Positions 60,601-64,000 of a stretch of DNA of 64,000 bases are shown here, piece by piece (positions within the stretch are counted from its first letter, which is position 1; each line of letters opens with the position of its first letter). The DNA comes from Dryococelus australis. Taxonomy: Eukaryota; Arthropoda; Insecta; Phasmatodea; Phasmatidae. The notes beneath the pieces were generated by a model. It saw nothing but the letters and a program-made list of their open reading frames with translations, had not been told where the DNA came from and did no database searches. A program made the translations under genes and the position numbers. The stretch is taken from the NCBI GenBank assembly GCA_029891345.1, contig CM057006.1, positions 45,729,056 through 45,793,055 on the forward strand, given 5' to 3'.

Positions 60601-62044
60601 TGTCGCATTTGTATCAGTACAATCATTCTCAACATTTTATAAGTTAATGCATAATTGTCTAATACTTATTCGTGTTATACACCAAATGTACCTACGTGGA
60701 CAAGGTCACACGGTGTGAAAAGGAGAAAGCTAAGATGTGCTATCAAATATACCAAGGATGTAGTATACATGAAGTTTTGGAATAATAGAGAGGAGCGTAA
60801 ACTGACAATTGACTTAGACCTCATTTATCCTTAAAATGAAATTTTATTTATTATTACTGAAACATTTATTTGTTTTTGCAATTTTGTTCATCATATAATG
60901 TCTCAAATACGTATGAATATATTGTGTAAAACTTGGTAACAATACAGAACCTTATCATTGTATTTTGTGTAATTTAAGAATCTTTTTGCCGTGATTTGGA
61001 ACAGAACTCCATACATACACATTTTCAAGAACACATTTATGAGAGAGAATGCCTGTATTACAAGTGATCCTGTGTATGCGTTTGTACACAAATTTGCAAG
61101 ATAATGTGGCTTTTAAATGTTCTATTGATTTGATGTCATAAGTCATAAATTAATCTTGTTGCTATATATATAATACAATTTATATGAATGGTGTTGTGGG
61201 CCTAAGCTTAGGTCAATATACTAGTTTAAACAGCAATGTGCTGCTTTGCATGTACTAATGAGATCGATAACCCGTCCTGTTGCAAAAACCTAAAGCCAGA
61301 TGTTGTAGGGGTAATTACCAAGTTTACCATCTTCCAATTAAAATGCATAGTGGAAAATAGGGACATTCGATAATACTCATCGTGCTTTTAACCAACTAAA
61401 TGTGTGTTTCAAATTCGAAAAAATTTTCGCCCCTACTTTTCAACTATTGTTTTATGCGTTTTTGTTCTTGGGAATGTCCTTTTTTTTTTTTTTTTTTTTT
61501 TTTTAAAGAAGTAAGTACGACAAACTAACCAGGGTAGGGGGGAGGCGAGATGTTAAATTAACGGGGTAAAAAGAAAATTGATAATTACCAAGTGGGTTAC
61601 TTCTACACCAATCATAATAACAATAACAATAGACAATTATCATGTACTATGTACTCTCCATTAATGGGGTTTCATTGTTATCGTCTGACTGAACAGTGTC
61701 TCGGTCGAAAGATGCTTCCTGGAAACCTGCTTCACCTTTATGGCATAGTTTATATTTAGCTCTCAGAAACAGAAGACTCTTGAAGAACACCCTCTTCGAC
61801 TTGTATGGAGCATCTACTGCAGAACCACTCTTCCCTTTCTTCAGTTCACGTTGGAACTGCCAATAGGAGATCGTACTTTTTTCTCTATTTTATTCATATC
61901 CATATTCATATCAACACCTAATTCAGCTCACACATCATGTTTTATGTTCCTGTATTTAAAGTGCAAATCAGTAGGATCCTACAACACATGCTTTTCTTTA
62001 AACAATTCAATTAAGCGAGTTGTTTCGTTTTCGTTCCATTCCAT
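59324..62044 (-). pseudogene. MADF/BESS-type partner gene of H2, broken
   Basis: Minus-strand ATG 62044 opens a MADF domain: MEWNENETTRLIELFKEKHV, DPTDLHFKYRNIKHDV and, after a frameshift, WQFQRELKKGKSGSAV with VFFKSLLFLRAKYKL (to about 61640). Two conserved Trp positions have become stops. A second exon, 59806-59324, follows an acceptor ATTTTAG and reads KRKADVLAEEPYMAMKEL, then DEFDMFGEHGTHSLQNL and FQINNILYQFEI. This BESS-like tail is typical of MADF proteins. It carries three more stops. The intron between them contains the transposase exon 2 on the other strand. The donor of the first exon is not clear. MADF/BESS proteins bind DNA, so a role equal to the Myb-like partner of H1 is likely. 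Confidence 0.75.
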
Positions 62045-62444
62045 TTCAAAAAAAGAAAATTATGTCCACCACATGCACAAAACACAGACTCAGAAATAAT
62101 GTGACTACAACTGTCGACATCACAATACCGATTGAATGTGGATGGCCATCACAACAAAACTTGAGGAGAATATGGCTTCCTTGTTTACATGTGATGGTCA
62201 GACTGGGTCTTTTAAGATGAGACCAGTGTGAACAAACTGTCAACATGATATACAACATATTTTATAACACTGCATTTATGATATAACGTGATGTTATATA
62301 ACTTTTTTGCTTCGCATTTTTGCAACAAGTCATGTAACATATTATATACCTTGGTTGTATAACTTATTATATAACCTTTCTTGTACACTTTTTTTAAAAC
62401 TAGTTATATAACACATTTTATTATATAGTCTAGACGCAGCATTA

Positions 62445-64000
62445 CATTCCAACCGGGACACCTACTCACCCTTTTGCTCACCTGGTTGGCACCCAAAGCT
62501 CGAAGCGCAATTATTGACGTGGCCAAAGCAAACTCAGGCACCAGGAAAAACCCAGTTCAAGCGACGACACGGCTTCACCGTCGTCCAGGGGGGATGTACC
62601 TTGGGGTTATATTCCAACAGCAAATCCCACTAAGAGCAAGTGACGAGGCGAAAAGCTTATTTCTAGTCGCCTCGTCCTATACATGAGTTATCACCAAAAA
62701 GGTATATTTGCAGTATATATAGGTGAGTAGCATTTTTTGTATATAGTCTAGTTTTAACATGCAAGTTATATTCAGTGTGTAGTCTATTCGAGGTTTCTTC
62801 ACAGATTTTGAATCCAACCTGTCGAAAATCACCCCATGTGTGACTTATTCATTAATTTAAAGTTTACCTATATTTTACTTATAAATTATAATATTTCATT
62901 TATAATTAATATGAATAAAAATTGTGTGGAAATGTGTGTGTTGGTAGCGCTTAGTAAGAAACAGTTCTCAAGCGAAATATTATTACAATTTAGTGTGCAT
63001 GACTTTCGTGCGCTGTCCCTTTGGTGATAATTTCTAGACTTAGCTAAGCTTTGTTTGTATGGGGCAGAGGAATATCATGGAAGTAGAATTTTAGGAGGGC
63101 TTCAGAAAAGTGTGAAGTAACCATGAATGGATTATAGTGAATTGTACAATATAGCATTGCATGTTAGTGTGGGAATTCTAGGGCCTATGTACTTTGCAAA
63201 AAATTATATTTAGTTATCTAAAATGTTATATTTGCATTTAATTTTATGGCACGCAAATGTATAAATTGGTCTGAGCAAATATGCGAAAGAGAAGTTTTGC
63301 ACTTAACAATTCAACAAATTCCTCAGTGTCTTTGCTAAGCAACCTAAAATACACTGACAGATAATACTAAAGACGATTGACTTATCACAGCTTGAAACAG
63401 TTTTATACCCTTTTATCAGACAAGTTAACAAAAATATTAACTCTCCAACAGGTAAGTGAAAAGGATTGACCTTACTTTCCTTGTGTAGAAGTATGCTGTG
63501 ACAAAACATACACAGCAGCAACACAAATAGTATTCTTTGCAATAAGATAGTCTAATTCTAAATAAATGAACTTGGATAAATATACAATTATACTTAAAAT
63601 GGTTTTAATGCAGTGTCATGATCATCCCAGTGTGTTTACAGTGATAAAGTAATCCGTTCCACTGAAAGCAGAGTCCAAAATATATAAGGGAAAGTGTTAT
63701 CTCCTTTATGCACCCTATAAATAAAGTGTACTGAGCTTCAGAGTGCAAAGCTAGGTGGTTCACGTAATGCTACTAACCAATGACATGAGATGCTCTAAAT
63801 TCACAATATATATAATTTTGCAGTGCTTGTGTCATGTTTACCTTGTTTAAAAAGGGCATATTTCAATTTCTTAGCGTTTGTTAATGTGTAAAGTAAATGA
63901 TCTCTGTTGTTCTGGCATCCGCCATGTCACATGCCCAAATTAAAATTCTTCAACTTAATATTAAAGAAATATTTTAATTTAATATTGTTCTTTTGAGTGC
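62445..64000. other. Right half of the C-rich segment, then AT-rich DNA
   Basis: 62445-62690 resembles the composition at 57084-58548 and holds a 70-codon frame (62474-62686) without a known motif. The rest is AT-rich. A segment at 63080-63125 weakly resembles the end of repeat R1. A minus-strand stretch near 63230-63330 has an acceptor-like TATTTTAG and a short open frame but no donor. Confidence 0.4.

Larger units (their letters stand above)
58552..62441. mobile_element. PIF/Harbinger DNA transposon H2, complete ends
   Basis: Terminal inverted repeats of about 34 bp start (A/T)GCTGC, then (A/G)TCTA(C/G)ACTATATAA, at 58552 and, reversed, at 62441. The target duplication is TTA (58549-58551 and 62442-62444), the TWA type usual for PIF/Harbinger. 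Subterminal DNA is packed with ACATGTTATA-like words. The 3890 bp contain a plus-strand DDE transposase and a minus-strand MADF/BESS-type gene. Both are degraded. The target duplication, TIR sequence and regulator type all differ from H1, so the two belong to different lineages. Confidence 0.92.

Noticed and set aside
63230..63330. Minus-strand exon after an acceptor-like TATTTTAG
   Set aside because: There is no matching donor and no link in phase to the exon at 55735.
1..64000. CRISPR arrays, bacterial operons, rRNA genes
   Set aside because: The tandem repeats have no unique spacers of constant length, the genes are spliced and transposon-derived, and no rRNA-like conserved block was seen.

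Overview
This window looks like nuclear DNA from a large-genome arthropod, most likely an insect. It is AT-rich and dominated by decayed transposable elements, with spliceosomal (GT..AG) introns, long microsatellites and a tRNA-derived SINE family. It has none of the dense gene packing, operons or ribosome-binding sites of a prokaryote. I cannot name the species. The element mix (piggyBac, two PIF/Harbinger elements, Helitron, Mutator/YqaJ, Jockey-like non-LTR elements, tRNA-headed SINEs) would suit a polyneopteran insect, but that is inference.

Layout. 0-4 kb: gene-free DNA with a 16-unit tandem array built from the A-box end of a tRNA-SINE, flanked by two direct copies of a dispersed repeat (R1). 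4.05-7.19 kb: complete PIF/Harbinger element H1 with TIRs and a CTG target duplication, an apparently intact three-exon Myb/SANT-like gene and a broken transposase. 8.2-16 kb: two phase-compatible exons of an unidentified host coiled-coil gene on the minus strand (exon 1 at 15.9 kb, exon 2 at 8.3 kb). Their 7.5 kb intron holds SINEs, an LTR/gag relic and two reverse-transcriptase relics. 20.4-24.1 kb: a Jockey-like non-LTR relic split by a 1.33 kb LTR-like insertion with an ACTA duplication. 25.8-27.3 kb: relic of an insect transposon protein. 31.5-41.4 kb: repeats R1 and R2 on both sides, in mirror-image orientation, around a piggyBac element (35.4-37.9 kb) with TTAA duplications and a dead transposase. 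41.7-42.2 kb: another RT relic.

46.1-47.6 kb: internally deleted Helitron with recognisable ends and part of its Pif1-type helicase. 47.9-49.9 kb: Mutator-like transposase fused to a YqaJ-type nuclease, broken. 51.7-53.5 kb: another transposon-protein relic. 54-55.3 kb: SINE and mariner-like relic. 55.7 kb: one clear orphan host exon on the minus strand. 58.55-62.44 kb: complete PIF/Harbinger element H2 with TTA duplications, a plus-strand transposase and a minus-strand MADF/BESS-type gene whose exons are reciprocally nested in each other's introns.

No transposase here looks functional as read. The only apparently intact transposon gene is the H1 Myb-like gene. The most interesting points are the H2 gene architecture, the H1 contrast (open regulator, dead transposase), the SINE-head tandem array, the mirrored repeats around piggyBac, the YqaJ-carrying element and the split host gene.
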